From the NCBI GenBank assembly GCA_029051965.1, contig JAIDJZ010000053.1, positions 1 to 9,428 of the forward strand: 9,428 nt of DNA. The letters are read 5' to 3'. This document shows, in pieces, positions 1 through 6,775 of this stretch (position 1 is its first letter; each line of letters begins with the position of its first letter). The translations under genes were made by a program, and so were the position numbers. This DNA is from Paramuribaculum sp. GTDB lineage: Bacteria > Bacteroidota > Bacteroidia > Bacteroidales > Muribaculaceae. The notes beneath the pieces were generated by a model that ran no database searches, had not been told where the DNA came from, and saw only the letters and a list, made by a program, of their open reading frames with translations.

Positions 1-777
1 GACCTGTTCGGGCGAGGGGATGCCCATTGTCTCGATGAAGAAGCGGTCCCAGTTCACGGTCGGATACATCTCTTTGAGCTGGGCGAACGAGCGGGGATTG
101 TACATCGCGGGGATGTTGCGGCTTTCTTCGCGTGTCCAGGTCGAGTCGGCGAGAAGGGTCTCGATCTTCATGACGTTTTTCATGATGCGCTGGGCGTCTT
201 TTTTCTTGTAGCCGGCGTTCATCATCTGCTTGACTATCAGTTTCTGATAGGCTTCGCGCACTTCCTTGTTGCGCTTGTCGTTTTTCAGATAGTAGTCGGG
301 GTCGCCGTGGCCGAGGCCGCCGCCGCTGACATACATCGCATAGTTGGCGTGCATCCAGAGGAAGAGGTCTTCCATCCCTTCGTGGGGAGTCGATTCGATT
401 TTCTTCAGGTCGGCCTGGATCGGAGCTGCGCCTTCGCGGTTGCGGCGCACAGAGTCCATTGCCTGGTTGTAGATTGTCGAGACCTTGAAGGCCACGGTGC
501 CCGGCTGGGGGTTGGTGGCGGCAAGGTTAAGCACGATGTTCTTGACGCGCTGTTCCGACGTGTCGGAAAGAACGTCGAATTTTCCGTAGCGGGAGTGTTC
601 GGGAGTCAGCGGGTTGGCTTTCTGCCACTTTGAGTTGACGTGGCGGTAGAAGTCTGTTCCGGCAGGGATCGAATTGTCGATCTGGGCCGGATCTAAGCTT
701 TTGAGGTGTTCCTGGGCCGAAAGGCTGTTGGCGGCGAGGCCGACAGAGACGGCAAGGATGATTTTTGAAAGATTCAT
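1..777 (-). CDS. M13-family (neprilysin/PepO-like) zinc metallopeptidase, N-terminal part, cut by the window edge
   Basis: The first 259 codons of a gene that continues past the left edge; only the N-terminal part is visible. The start is the ATG at 775-777. Residues 1-21 form a signal peptide: a short basic start, a hydrophobic stretch (IILAVSVGLAA), then a cleavage-like site NSLSA before QEH, so the protein is probably exported to the periplasm. Residues 42-51 (DFYRHVNSKW) and the following PLTPEHSRYGKFDVL are the characteristic N-terminal motif of M13 peptidases, which cleave peptides through a HExxH zinc site in the C-terminal domain. That site lies outside the window, so catalytic competence cannot be judged. 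The gene follows menG after 41 bases with no evident promoter box between them, so co-transcription is possible. The family call is firm; substrate is unknown. Confidence 0.9.
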   Translation of the reverse strand, partial: MNLSKIILAVSVGLAANSLSAQEHLKSLDPAQIDNSIPAGTDFYRHVNSKWQKANPLTPEHSRYGKFDVLSDTSEQRVKNIVLNLAATNPQPGTVAFKVSTIYNQAMDSVRRNREGAAPIQADLKKIESTPHEGMEDLFLWMHANYAMYVSGGGLGHGDPDYYLKNDKRNKEVREAYQKLIVKQMMNAGYKKKDAQRIMKNVMKIETLLADSTWTREESRNIPAMYNPRSFAQLKEMYPTVNWDRFFIETMGIPSPEQV

Positions 778-818
778 CTATAGTTATGTTTTAGTCGTTT
801 GTTTTGATTGTCCCGGAA

Positions 819-1595
819 TTATTTGCGGGCCGTGTACAGGGTGCATGTGCCGAATGTCATCGGGATGAAACGCGGTTCTCTGAAGCCGGCTTCGCTGAGG
901 AGCGCGGTCATGCGGTTGCCCTGCGGAACGGCTGCGATCGATTCGGGGAGATAGCTGTAGGCTCTGACATCTTTCGAGACGATGCGTCCCATCATCGGGA
1001 TGACGCATCTGGTGTAGAGATGATAGAACGGTCGGATCAGCGGCGAAGTCGGCGTTGAAAGTTCGATGACGGCGATCATGCCACCCGGTTTTGTGACGCG
1101 GGCCATCTCTTCCAGCCCTTTCGAAAGCTGCTGGAAGTTGCGCACGCCGTAGGCTACCGTGACAAGTCCCATCGACGAGTCGTCGAACGGCAGCGCCAGA
1201 CAGTCGGCTTTCTTCAATTCGATGCGTTCCGAAAGGCCTGCCCCGGCCACTTTTTCCCGCCCCTTTTCAAGCATTCCTTCCGATAGATCGATGCCGACGA
1301 TTCTGACGTCGGGGGTCATCCGTGCCAGGCTTATGGCGACGTCGGCTGTTCCGGTGGCCACGTCGAGCCACGGTCCGTCGGGCGACACATTATTAATATG
1401 CCGCAAGGCGCGCCTGAGCCATTTACGGTGGAGTCCGAACGACATCGCCCGGTTCATGAAGTCATAAGCCGGGGCGATATTGTCGAACATTTCCTCGACC
1501 TGTTCGGTCTTCGAACCGTTTTCCGATCCGTAGGGTGTTATATTTTCGCAGTTCAATTGGATATTTGGAGGGCGTTTTGATTTTAATTCAGCCAC
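819..1595 (-). CDS. ubiE: Demethylmenaquinone methyltransferase (MenG/UbiE family)
   Basis: A 258-residue class I SAM-dependent methyltransferase that performs the last step of menaquinone synthesis, C-methylation of demethylmenaquinone. Visible motifs are the family's FDNIAPAYDFMNRAMSFGLHRKW-like N-terminal block (about residues 37-59), the SAM-binding DVATGTADVA (78-87), GIDLSEGML (101-109), ADCLALPFDD (130-139) and the UbiE hallmark YGVRNF (149-154). The length fits the family. The start is GTG (1593-1595), 4 bases after the purC stop, which suggests translational coupling. There is no ATG before Met36, which would cut into the conserved block; a TTG at codon 14 is a possible shorter start. 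In an anaerobic Bacteroidales the natural substrate would be a menaquinone precursor rather than ubiquinone, an inference from lineage. Confidence 0.95.
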   Translation of the reverse strand: MAELKSKRPPNIQLNCENITPYGSENGSKTEQVEEMFDNIAPAYDFMNRAMSFGLHRKWLRRALRHINNVSPDGPWLDVATGTADVAISLARMTPDVRIVGIDLSEGMLEKGREKVAGAGLSERIELKKADCLALPFDDSSMGLVTVAYGVRNFQQLSKGLEEMARVTKPGGMIAVIELSTPTSPLIRPFYHLYTRCVIPMMGRIVSKDVRAYSYLPESIAAVPQGNRMTALLSEAGFREPRFIPMTFGTCTLYTARK

Positions 1596-1599
1596 ACTC

Positions 1600-2553
1600 T
1601 TAGAGTGAGAGATTTTTCAGGCAGTCGAGAACGTTGACAGCGATTCGGTCGGTCAGATCGCTCTCGTCGGCTTTGACAAAAGGCTGGCCTGTCACCTTTT
1701 CAAACAGTTCGATGTAGCGGTCCGAGATGCTGTTGACGATTTCCGGAGTCATTTCGGGAACTTTCTGTCCCGGCTGGCCCATGAAGCCGTTTTCGATCAG
1801 CCACTGGCGCACGAATTCCTTGCTCAGCTGGCGCTGTGCTTCCCCTTTTTCGAAACGTTCCTGATAGCCGTCGGCATAGAAGTAGCGCGACGAGTCGGGG
1901 GTGTGGATTTCGTCGATAAGATAGACTTTGCCGTTGTGTTTGCCGAATTCATATTTTGTGTCGACGAGGATCAGGCCTTTTTCGGCGGCCATCTGCTGTC
2001 CGCGGGCAAAAAGCAGGCGGGTGTAGCGTTCCATTTCGGCGTAGTCTTCGGCGCTGACGATGCCCTGGGCGATGATTTCCTCTTTCGAGATGTTTTCGTC
2101 GTGGCCTGCGTCGGCTTTGGTGGTGGGAGTGATGATCGGTTCGGGGAAGGCCTGGTTTTCGCGCATTCCTTCGGGGAGCTTGACGCCGCAGAGTTCACGG
2201 CATCCGGCCTGATATTCGCGCCATGCGCTTCCGGTCAGATAGCCGCGGATGATCATTTCAACGCGGAAGCCCTCACACCGGATGCCTACCGAAACCATGG
2301 GGTCGGGAGTGGCCAGTTTCCAGTTCGGGACGATGTCCGATGTCGCGTCGAGAAAATATGTCGCAATCTGGTTGAGGACCTGTCCCTTGTAGGGGATGCC
2401 TTCGGGAAGCACTACGTCGAATGCCGAGATACGGTCCGTAGCGATCATTACGAGGGTGTCGGTGCCGATCGAATAGACGTCGCGCACTTTTCCGTGATAG
2501 ACTTCGGTTTGTCCGGGGAAATTGTAGTCAGTGTTGACCAATGCTTTAGCCAT
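1600..2553 (-). CDS. purC: Phosphoribosylaminoimidazole-succinocarboxamide (SAICAR) synthase
   Basis: A 317-residue cytoplasmic enzyme of de novo purine synthesis that joins CAIR and aspartate using ATP to form SAICAR. Diagnostic blocks are GKVRDVY (21-27), TDRISAFD (39-46), [16 protein letters not shown] (99-114), VDTKYEFG (197-204) and the SAICAR synthase signature [11 protein letters not shown] (214-224). The length fits the longer, yeast Ade1-like form rather than the roughly 240-residue E. coli type. The ATG start (2551-2553) is followed directly by a coding N-terminus, and a promoter-like TAAATTTG box lies about 40 bases upstream. It is the first gene of the minus-strand run and is followed after 4 bases by the menaquinone methyltransferase gene. 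I see no purine riboswitch in the short leader. Confidence 0.96.
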   Translation of the reverse strand: MAKALVNTDYNFPGQTEVYHGKVRDVYSIGTDTLVMIATDRISAFDVVLPEGIPYKGQVLNQIATYFLDATSDIVPNWKLATPDPMVSVGIRCEGFRVEMIIRGYLTGSAWREYQAGCRELCGVKLPEGMRENQAFPEPIITPTTKADAGHDENISKEEIIAQGIVSAEDYAEMERYTRLLFARGQQMAAEKGLILVDTKYEFGKHNGKVYLIDEIHTPDSSRYFYADGYQERFEKGEAQRQLSKEFVRQWLIENGFMGQPGQKVPEMTPEIVNSISDRYIELFEKVTGQPFVKADESDLTDRIAVNVLDCLKNLSL

Positions 2554-2591
2554 GTCTCAATAGGGTTTAGTTAAGTTGATAAAATCCAATG

Positions 2592-2599
2592 CAAATTTA
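2592..2599 (-). promoter_or_regulatory. Candidate Bacteroidota -7 box for purC
   Basis: On the minus strand this reads TAAATTTG, an exact match to the Bacteroidota -7 element TAnnTTTG, and lies 38 bases upstream of the purC ATG. That would give a leader of roughly 30 bases. I could not find a well-spaced -33 TTTG partner, so the assignment rests on the -7 box and its position in a divergent intergenic region. Confidence 0.5.
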
Positions 2600-2720
2600 G
2601 CAATAAAATCTTGCTTGGGCGATTTTTTTAACGCTAAAATCCTCCGCTGCCGGTCATTTTCCGTCCCGATGCCTTCCGGTCCGTCTCTTCAGGGGGGATG
2701 CGCAAAAAATGTTAATACTT

Positions 2721-2728
2721 TAGTTTTG
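2721..2728 (+). promoter_or_regulatory. Second upstream -7-like box ahead of mtnN
   Basis: TAGTTTTG also satisfies TAnnTTTG and lies 48 bases before the mtnN start. It may be an independent promoter box, or a chance match in an A/T-rich stretch. Its TTTG is separated from the next box by 14 bases, somewhat short for a -33/-7 pairing. Confidence 0.3.
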
Positions 2729-2742
2729 TGGCTTCTTTTGTT

Positions 2743-2750
2743 TAATTTTG
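2743..2750 (+). promoter_or_regulatory. Candidate Bacteroidota -7 box for the mtnN-luxS operon
   Basis: TAATTTTG followed by CA matches the Bacteroidota -7 consensus TAnnTTTG and sits 26 bases before the mtnN ATG, which would leave a leader of roughly 20 bases. A second match, TAGTTTTG at 2721-2728, lies 22 bases further upstream. It could be an alternative promoter, or its TTTG could serve as part of an upstream element. The short leader leaves no room for a SAM or SAH riboswitch if this box is used. Confidence 0.6.
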
Positions 2751-2776
2751 CAGAACAACCTCTTAAATAGTGTCAA

Positions 2777-3466
2777 ATGAAAATAGGTGTCATCGTTGCA
2801 ATGGAAAAGGAGCTGCAGCTCCTTTTGCCTCTGCTTGAAAAATATGATTCTCAGACGATTCATGGGTTTACATTCCATTCCGGAACTCTCGGCAACGCCT
2901 CGATAACGGCGATGAAGTGCGGCATCGGAAAAGTCAATGCCGCTCTCGGAACGGCAACCATGATCGACGCGTTCGCTCCCGAGCTGATCATCAACACCGG
3001 AGTGGCCGGCGGAACCGGCGGCAATGCCGGAATTCTCGATATTGTCGTCGGATCGCGCATTGCCTACCATGATGTCTGGTGCGGTCCCGGAACAGAATGG
3101 GGCGACGCTGCCGGATGTCCCCGCTTTTTCCATACGTCCGACCGTGTCAGCTCGCTCGCCTGTCTTCATGAGGGTGACACGATCAAACACGGGCTCGTAT
3201 GCTCCGGCGACATATTCGTCTCCGATCCCGCAGTGGTCGAGCATATCCGGAATCTGTATCCCGACGTCGACGCTGTCGACATGGAATCGGCGGCAATTGC
3301 CCATGTCTGCCACCTGCGCGACGTGCCGTTTGCCTGCATAAGGGTGATTTCCGACACTCCGGGTGCCGACGACAACATCGCCCAGTATGAGAACTTCTGG
3401 GAAGAAGCGCCGCAGCATACTTTCGACACACTACGGACCGTTATTGAAGAACTGACCCGCAAATGA
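2777..3466 (+). CDS. mtnN: 5'-methylthioadenosine/S-adenosylhomocysteine nucleosidase
   Basis: A 229-residue cytoplasmic nucleosidase (MTAN/Pfs) that removes adenine from S-adenosylhomocysteine and methylthioadenosine; with SAH it yields S-ribosylhomocysteine, the LuxS substrate. The start MKIGVIVAMEKE aligns with the E. coli enzyme and keeps the catalytic Glu12. The nucleoside-binding VDME (167-170) keeps the ribose-contacting glutamate, and ISD (191-193) supplies the catalytic aspartate equivalent to E. coli Asp197. CSGDIFV (142-148) and NTGVAGG (73-79) are further family blocks. Length is typical. It heads a four-gene run and overlaps luxS by 4 bases (ATGA at 3463-3466), so both SAH-detoxification steps are probably translated together. 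Confidence 0.96.
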   Translation: MKIGVIVAMEKELQLLLPLLEKYDSQTIHGFTFHSGTLGNASITAMKCGIGKVNAALGTATMIDAFAPELIINTGVAGGTGGNAGILDIVVGSRIAYHDVWCGPGTEWGDAAGCPRFFHTSDRVSSLACLHEGDTIKHGLVCSGDIFVSDPAVVEHIRNLYPDVDAVDMESAAIAHVCHLRDVPFACIRVISDTPGADDNIAQYENFWEEAPQHTFDTLRTVIEELTRK

Positions 3467-3945
3467 AAAAGATAGCCAGTTTCACTGTTGACCACCTGCG
3501 CCTTCTGCGAGGCGTCTATGTCTCGCGACGCGATGTGACTCCCTCGGGCGACGTCCTGACGACGTTCGACATCCGAATGACCGAACCTAACCGTCAGAAA
3601 CCTCTCGACGGCGCGGCGATCCATGCGATGGAGCACCTGGCCGCGACCTATCTGCGCAATCATTCCGAGTGGGGCTCCCGTGTGATTTACTGGGGTCCGA
3701 TGGGTTGCCTGACGGGCAATTATCTGATCGTCAGCGGCGAGTATGAGCCTGCCGACATCCTTCCTCTGCTTCGCGAGACCTTCGCTTTTGTCGCCGGATT
3801 TGAGGGAGCTGTTCCGGGAGCTACGCCCCGCGACTGCGGCAACTTTTCGTTCATGGACCTCGAAGAGGCCCGTCAGGCAGCCCGACGCTATCTCGATGAG
3901 GTCCTTGCTTCTCCCGGTCCTGAAAATCTTACCTATCCGGAGTGA
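3463..3945 (+). CDS. luxS: S-ribosylhomocysteine lyase (LuxS, autoinducer-2 synthesis)
   Basis: A 160-residue metalloenzyme that splits S-ribosylhomocysteine into homocysteine and DPD, the precursor of autoinducer-2. The metal ligands are intact: HAMEH (His54, Glu57, His58) and Cys125 in PRDCGN. The catalytic cysteine is in GPMGCLTGNY (Cys82). The Leu after this cysteine differs from the Arg of E. coli (GCRTGFY); I believe it is normal in Bacteroidales LuxS. SFTVDH (6-11) and FDIRM (35-39) are the usual N-terminal blocks. The ATG overlaps the mtnN stop, and the stop overlaps the next gene's start, placing it in the middle of a coupled operon. Whether it serves signalling or only the activated methyl cycle cannot be told from sequence. 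Confidence 0.96.
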   Translation: MKKIASFTVDHLRLLRGVYVSRRDVTPSGDVLTTFDIRMTEPNRQKPLDGAAIHAMEHLAATYLRNHSEWGSRVIYWGPMGCLTGNYLIVSGEYEPADILPLLRETFAFVAGFEGAVPGATPRDCGNFSFMDLEEARQAARRYLDEVLASPGPENLTYPE

Positions 3946-4610
3946 AAGATCTCAATGCCATAAAAGGGAAATTCTACCTTCGGAGAATCATTGCCGAAGG
4001 GGAGCATGAGCATCAGGACTTCAAGTTCTCCATCTCCGACGCCCGCAAGATAGCCCGCTCGATCTCGGCATTTGCCAATAACTCCGGCGGCAGGCTGCTG
4101 ATCGGAGTGAAGGACAACGGCACGATTGCCGGTGTCCGCAATGAGGAGGACATCTATGTGGTCGAACAGGCTGCGCAGCTCTATTGCCGCCCCTGTCAGC
4201 CGATTCGTTTCACGGCGATCAAGGCCGAGGACGGTGCGGTCGTGATCCGCGTCGACATCGACCCGGCCGGAGAGCGGCCGGTCATGGTCTCGGAATCCGA
4301 CGGCTCATGGCGCGCCTACTATCGGGTCGCTGACGAGAACATCGCCGCCCCGCCTCTGATGGTTAAGGCGTGGCAGCGCAAAGCCGCCGACGTGCCGACT
4401 CTGTTCACGCTTTCGGAAGCGGAGCAGAGACTCATCCGCGCATTGGAAGAGCAGGATGCGCTTGATGTCGGCGACGTAATGCGTGGCTGTATGATGTCGC
4501 GCGCGATGGCCGAAGAGATGATCGTCCGGCTCTATGCTCTTTCCGTCATTGATTTCCGGTTCATAGACCGCCGTTTCCTTATTGTGGCGGCTAATCCCGA
4601 GGAGCAATGA
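3942..4610 (+). CDS. AlbA_2 (Schlafen-type) putative nucleic-acid-binding domain protein
   Basis: A 222-residue protein with an N-terminal AlbA_2 domain: EGEHEHQDFKFS (19-30), an IARSISAFANNSGGRLLIGV stretch (37-56), then KDNGTIAGV (57-65). This is the core pattern of the Schlafen-like domain found in many bacterial regulators annotated as putative DNA-binding or ATP-binding proteins. The region from about 155 to 215 is helical in character, with SEAEQRLIRALEE and a later MSRAMAEEMIVRLYAL segment that could be a winged helix reading a promoter; this is inference. The start is GTG (3942-3944), overlapping the luxS stop as GTGA; no nearby ATG would keep the domain. It overlaps the glycosyltransferase gene by 4 bases. 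Its actual role is unknown; RNA processing or transcription control are both possible. Confidence 0.85.
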   Translation: MKDLNAIKGKFYLRRIIAEGEHEHQDFKFSISDARKIARSISAFANNSGGRLLIGVKDNGTIAGVRNEEDIYVVEQAAQLYCRPCQPIRFTAIKAEDGAVVIRVDIDPAGERPVMVSESDGSWRAYYRVADENIAAPPLMVKAWQRKAADVPTLFTLSEAEQRLIRALEEQDALDVGDVMRGCMMSRAMAEEMIVRLYALSVIDFRFIDRRFLIVAANPEEQ

Positions 4611-5542
4611 AGCCGCCGCAGCCCTCCATAGCCGTCGTCATGGCAGTCTACAACGGAGCCGCAACTGTTGGCCGGGCGATCGATTCGGTTCTTGCCCAGC
4701 AGTTCGACGGACTGAGACTGGTCATTGTCGACGACGGATCGACCGACGCCACCCCACGCATTGTCGGTCGCTATGCGGCATCCAATCCCGAAATAATCTC
4801 GCTTCGTCTGCCGCATAATCAAGGCAAGGCGGCCGCGCTTACCGCAGGCTTTAAGGCTGTTCAGCCGCTTTATTTCATCTGTTGTGATGCCGACGACATC
4901 TTTGCCCCCGGAGCTTTTTCGGCACTTTTCAGCATAGCGCGGCGGACCGGTGCCGACATTGTGACCGGAGCGATGCGCGAGATCCGAGGCCGGCGGACGC
5001 GCCTTGTCACCCCTGCGCGGAGGATCTCATCGCTCAACGACATGCCGCTCGACACGGTCCACTTCTCGCTTTGCAACAAACTGATCCGCGCCTCGATCCT
5101 CACCGACTGCGCTATGCCTTTCGAGGGAATCGACCGCTGGGAAGATCTTGGAGTCGTTGCGAGGGCAGTTGTCCGGTCGCGCCGGATGGAATTTGTTGAC
5201 GAGCCAGTCTATGACTACTGGCTTCCGCCCGGAGTAGAGTCGCTGTCCAGAAGCTCGAAGCCGCTTCTGCTCGCCGACCGCATCGCAATGACCGCCCGCC
5301 TGTCGGAATGGTTCGCGGAGCAGGGACTGGCAGGAGATTATGCCGGATTTCTCGACCACCTTAAATTTTCAGCAAAGGTCAGATATGCGCGTGCCCCCGG
5401 TCGCGATTTGCGTAAATGGGCGTCGGTTTATCCTGAGATCAATCGCAGAATCCTGCGCCTGCGCCACATTCCGCTGGCCTACCGGCTATTGTTCTATTCC
5501 GTCGGCCTCCTCTTTTCGCCGCGTCCGGCCGTCAGTCGCTGA
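4607..5542 (+). CDS. Family 2 glycosyltransferase
   Basis: A 311-residue GT-A fold glycosyltransferase that would transfer a sugar from a nucleotide donor to a cell-surface glycan or lipid carrier. Visible motifs are VVMAVYNGAATVGRAIDSVLAQ-like at 10-31, the nucleotide-binding VDDGSTDAT (41-49), NQGKAAALTAGF (71-82), the metal-binding DxD in CDADD (93-97), a NKLIR motif (157-161) and the catalytic-base-like RWED (177-180). A hydrophobic stretch near 290-304 is too short and interrupted to call a membrane span. It starts inside the stop of the AlbA_2 gene (ATGA) and ends the four-gene run; a weak hairpin with a T-run follows. Donor and acceptor cannot be predicted. Being alone, without other polysaccharide genes, it is not part of a visible capsule or LPS locus. 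Confidence 0.9.
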   Translation: MKPPQPSIAVVMAVYNGAATVGRAIDSVLAQQFDGLRLVIVDDGSTDATPRIVGRYAASNPEIISLRLPHNQGKAAALTAGFKAVQPLYFICCDADDIFAPGAFSALFSIARRTGADIVTGAMREIRGRRTRLVTPARRISSLNDMPLDTVHFSLCNKLIRASILTDCAMPFEGIDRWEDLGVVARAVVRSRRMEFVDEPVYDYWLPPGVESLSRSSKPLLLADRIAMTARLSEWFAEQGLAGDYAGFLDHLKFSAKVRYARAPGRDLRKWASVYPEINRRILRLRHIPLAYRLLFYSVGLLFSPRPAVSR

Positions 5543-5550
5543 TCTTTTTT
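5532..5550 (+). terminator. Weak intrinsic-terminator-like hairpin after the glycosyltransferase gene
   Basis: TCAG (5532-5535), a TCG loop and CTGA (5539-5542) form a 4-base stem, with a G-T pair extending it, followed by six T residues at 5545-5550. The stem overlaps the last codons and stop of the glycosyltransferase gene. The T-run is convincing but the stem is short, so this is only a candidate end for the mtnN operon transcript. Confidence 0.3.
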
Positions 5551-5582
5551 CTGCCAATGATGAAAAAAATTGTGTTAGAGTG

Positions 5583-5613
5583 TTTCGCAATTGGTGGCAA
5601 ATTGCTAATTTCG
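5583..5613 (+). promoter_or_regulatory. Candidate promoter for the pRiA4b ORF-3-like gene and ruvX
   Basis: TTTC (5583-5586) and TAATTTCG (5606-5613) are separated by 19 bases, close to the Bacteroidota -33/-7 layout TTTG and TAnnTTTG; each box differs from consensus by one base. The sequence TTTCGCAA occurs twice, at 5583-5590 and 5609-5616. The start codon is about 110 bases further on, so a leader of about 100 bases is implied; it contains a small CGGG/CCCG hairpin around 5655-5667. Moderate to low confidence. Confidence 0.4.
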
Positions 5614-5725
5614 CAACGATAAAATGCGTCAGCCCTCCGGCGCTTCCGGTTTTCGGGCGTTTCCCGGTTGCCGCTGTCATTTGGAACTGAAAAGACTAAA
5701 TTGCTTAACAACATAAAGATTACCT

Positions 5726-6271
5726 ATGGTTTACAAATTTCGCATCGTCTCTGACGAGGTTGAAAACTTCCGTCGTGAAATCGAGATTGACGCTGACTCG
5801 ACGTTTCTGTCTCTCCGCAACGCAATCTGCGATTCTGTGGGCTACGACAAAAATCAGATGAGCTCATTCTTCATCTGCGACGAAGGATGGGAAAAAGATG
5901 TCGAGATCACTCTTGAGGATATGGGATCCGATTCTTCGGAAGATGTCTATCTGATGGAAGACTCCGTAATCTCTGACTTTGTCGAGGATGAGGGACAGCG
6001 CCTTCTCTATGTGTTTGATTACATGACCGACCGTTGTTTCTTCATTGAACTTCATGAAACCGAACCCGGCCGGACGCTTCTCGATCCTCTCTGCACAGTC
6101 GCCAGAGGCAAAGCTCCCGCGCAGAACATCGACCTTGATGAATTCGAGGAAAAGACCGCCAAGACAACTGTGGTCACCCCCGACATCGACGAAGAGTTCT
6201 ACGGATCGACAGAATACAATCCCGACGAATTCGATTCGGAAGGATTTGACGAGATGAATTTCGACGCCTGA
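5726..6271 (+). CDS. Plasmid pRiA4b ORF-3-like domain protein with acidic C-terminal tail
   Basis: A 181-residue protein whose residues 1-110 follow the pattern of the pRiA4b ORF-3-like (IS1096 TnpR-like) domain: VYKFRI, REIEIDADSTFLSLRNAICDSVGYD (17-41), SSFFICDEGWEK (46-57) and the late LLYVFDYMTDRCFFIELHE (93-111), where the family usually has a YDFGD-type element. Despite the family name there is no recombinase or transposase chemistry to be seen and no mobile-element context here. From about residue 135 the protein becomes strongly acidic (many Asp and Glu, ending near DEMNFDA), which points to a soluble, low-complexity tail. It lies 22 bases before ruvX on the same strand, so the two are probably co-transcribed. 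Its function is not known to me. Confidence 0.8.
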   Translation: MVYKFRIVSDEVENFRREIEIDADSTFLSLRNAICDSVGYDKNQMSSFFICDEGWEKDVEITLEDMGSDSSEDVYLMEDSVISDFVEDEGQRLLYVFDYMTDRCFFIELHETEPGRTLLDPLCTVARGKAPAQNIDLDEFEEKTAKTTVVTPDIDEEFYGSTEYNPDEFDSEGFDEMNFDA

Positions 6272-6293
6272 CCAAAGCAATTCAACGACCGGT

Positions 6294-6725
6294 TTGGGAC
6301 GCCTTCTTGCAATCGACTATGGACGCCGCAGATGCGGAATCGCGGTGACAGACTCCTTGAGAATTGTCGCCACAGGGCTTGCGACCGTCGAAACCCCGCG
6401 ACTGATCGAGTTTGTGCGCAATTATGTGGCGCGTGAGCAGGTCGATGCCGTTATCGTCGGGCTTCCGCGCGATGTCCACGGACGCGACTCCGACTCGATG
6501 CGCTACATCACCCCGGGGATCAACCGGCTGCGAAAGGAACTTCCGCAGCTGAAGATCGAATTCTATGACGAACGCTTCACATCCGTGATTGCCCACCGCT
6601 CGATGATCGATTCCGGAATGAAAAAGATGCAGCGCCGCGACAAGGCTGTCGTCGACACTATGGCCGCCGCCATCATCCTCAACGACTATCTCCAGAGCCG
6701 ACGCTATGCCGAGGAGAATCCCTGA
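6294..6725 (+). CDS. ruvX: RuvX/YqgF-family Holliday junction resolvase-like nuclease
   Basis: A 143-residue RNase H-fold protein. LLAIDYGRRRCGIAV (4-18) holds the first acidic residue, VIVGLPRDVHG is the second conserved strand and loop, YDERFTS carries the conserved D-E-R motif, and the C-terminal DKAVVDTMAAAIILNDYL supplies the final catalytic aspartate. The family is an essential nuclease in many bacteria, proposed to act on Holliday junctions or in pre-16S rRNA maturation; which applies here cannot be told. The start is TTG (6294-6296): homologues begin just before the LLAIDYG block, and the frame upstream, open back to 6258, offers no ATG. It is followed after 50 A-rich bases by def, a neighbourhood consistent with ribosome and translation housekeeping. 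Confidence 0.93.
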   Translation: MGRLLAIDYGRRRCGIAVTDSLRIVATGLATVETPRLIEFVRNYVAREQVDAVIVGLPRDVHGRDSDSMRYITPGINRLRKELPQLKIEFYDERFTSVIAHRSMIDSGMKKMQRRDKAVVDTMAAAIILNDYLQSRRYAEENP

Positions 6726-6775
6726 TAACTCAATCCTGACAACAACCTTTTTAACAATAAAAAACCGAAAACAAA

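Noticed and set aside
1903..2574. A 223-codon plus-strand frame opposite purC
   Set aside because: purC is complete with its signature motifs on the minus strand; the opposite frame is compositional.
2576..2770. A 64-codon frame in the purC-mtnN intergenic region
   Set aside because: It overlaps the candidate promoter boxes, has no recognisable domain, and lies in A/T- and C/T-rich non-coding sequence.
2720..3418. A 232-codon minus-strand frame opposite mtnN
   Set aside because: The sense strand encodes a complete MTAN with intact catalytic residues; the antisense product matches nothing I know and also covers the mtnN promoter.
3942..5542. A new defence island made of the AlbA_2 gene and its neighbours
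   Set aside because: Schlafen-like domains occur in some defence systems, but the flanking genes are metabolic, the codon use matches the neighbours, and no partner nuclease, ATPase or toxin is present.
5726..6271. A transposon resolvase or transposase, suggested by the family's IS1096 TnpR-like label
   Set aside because: No recombinase motifs, inverted repeats or target duplications are visible, and the neighbours are core genes.
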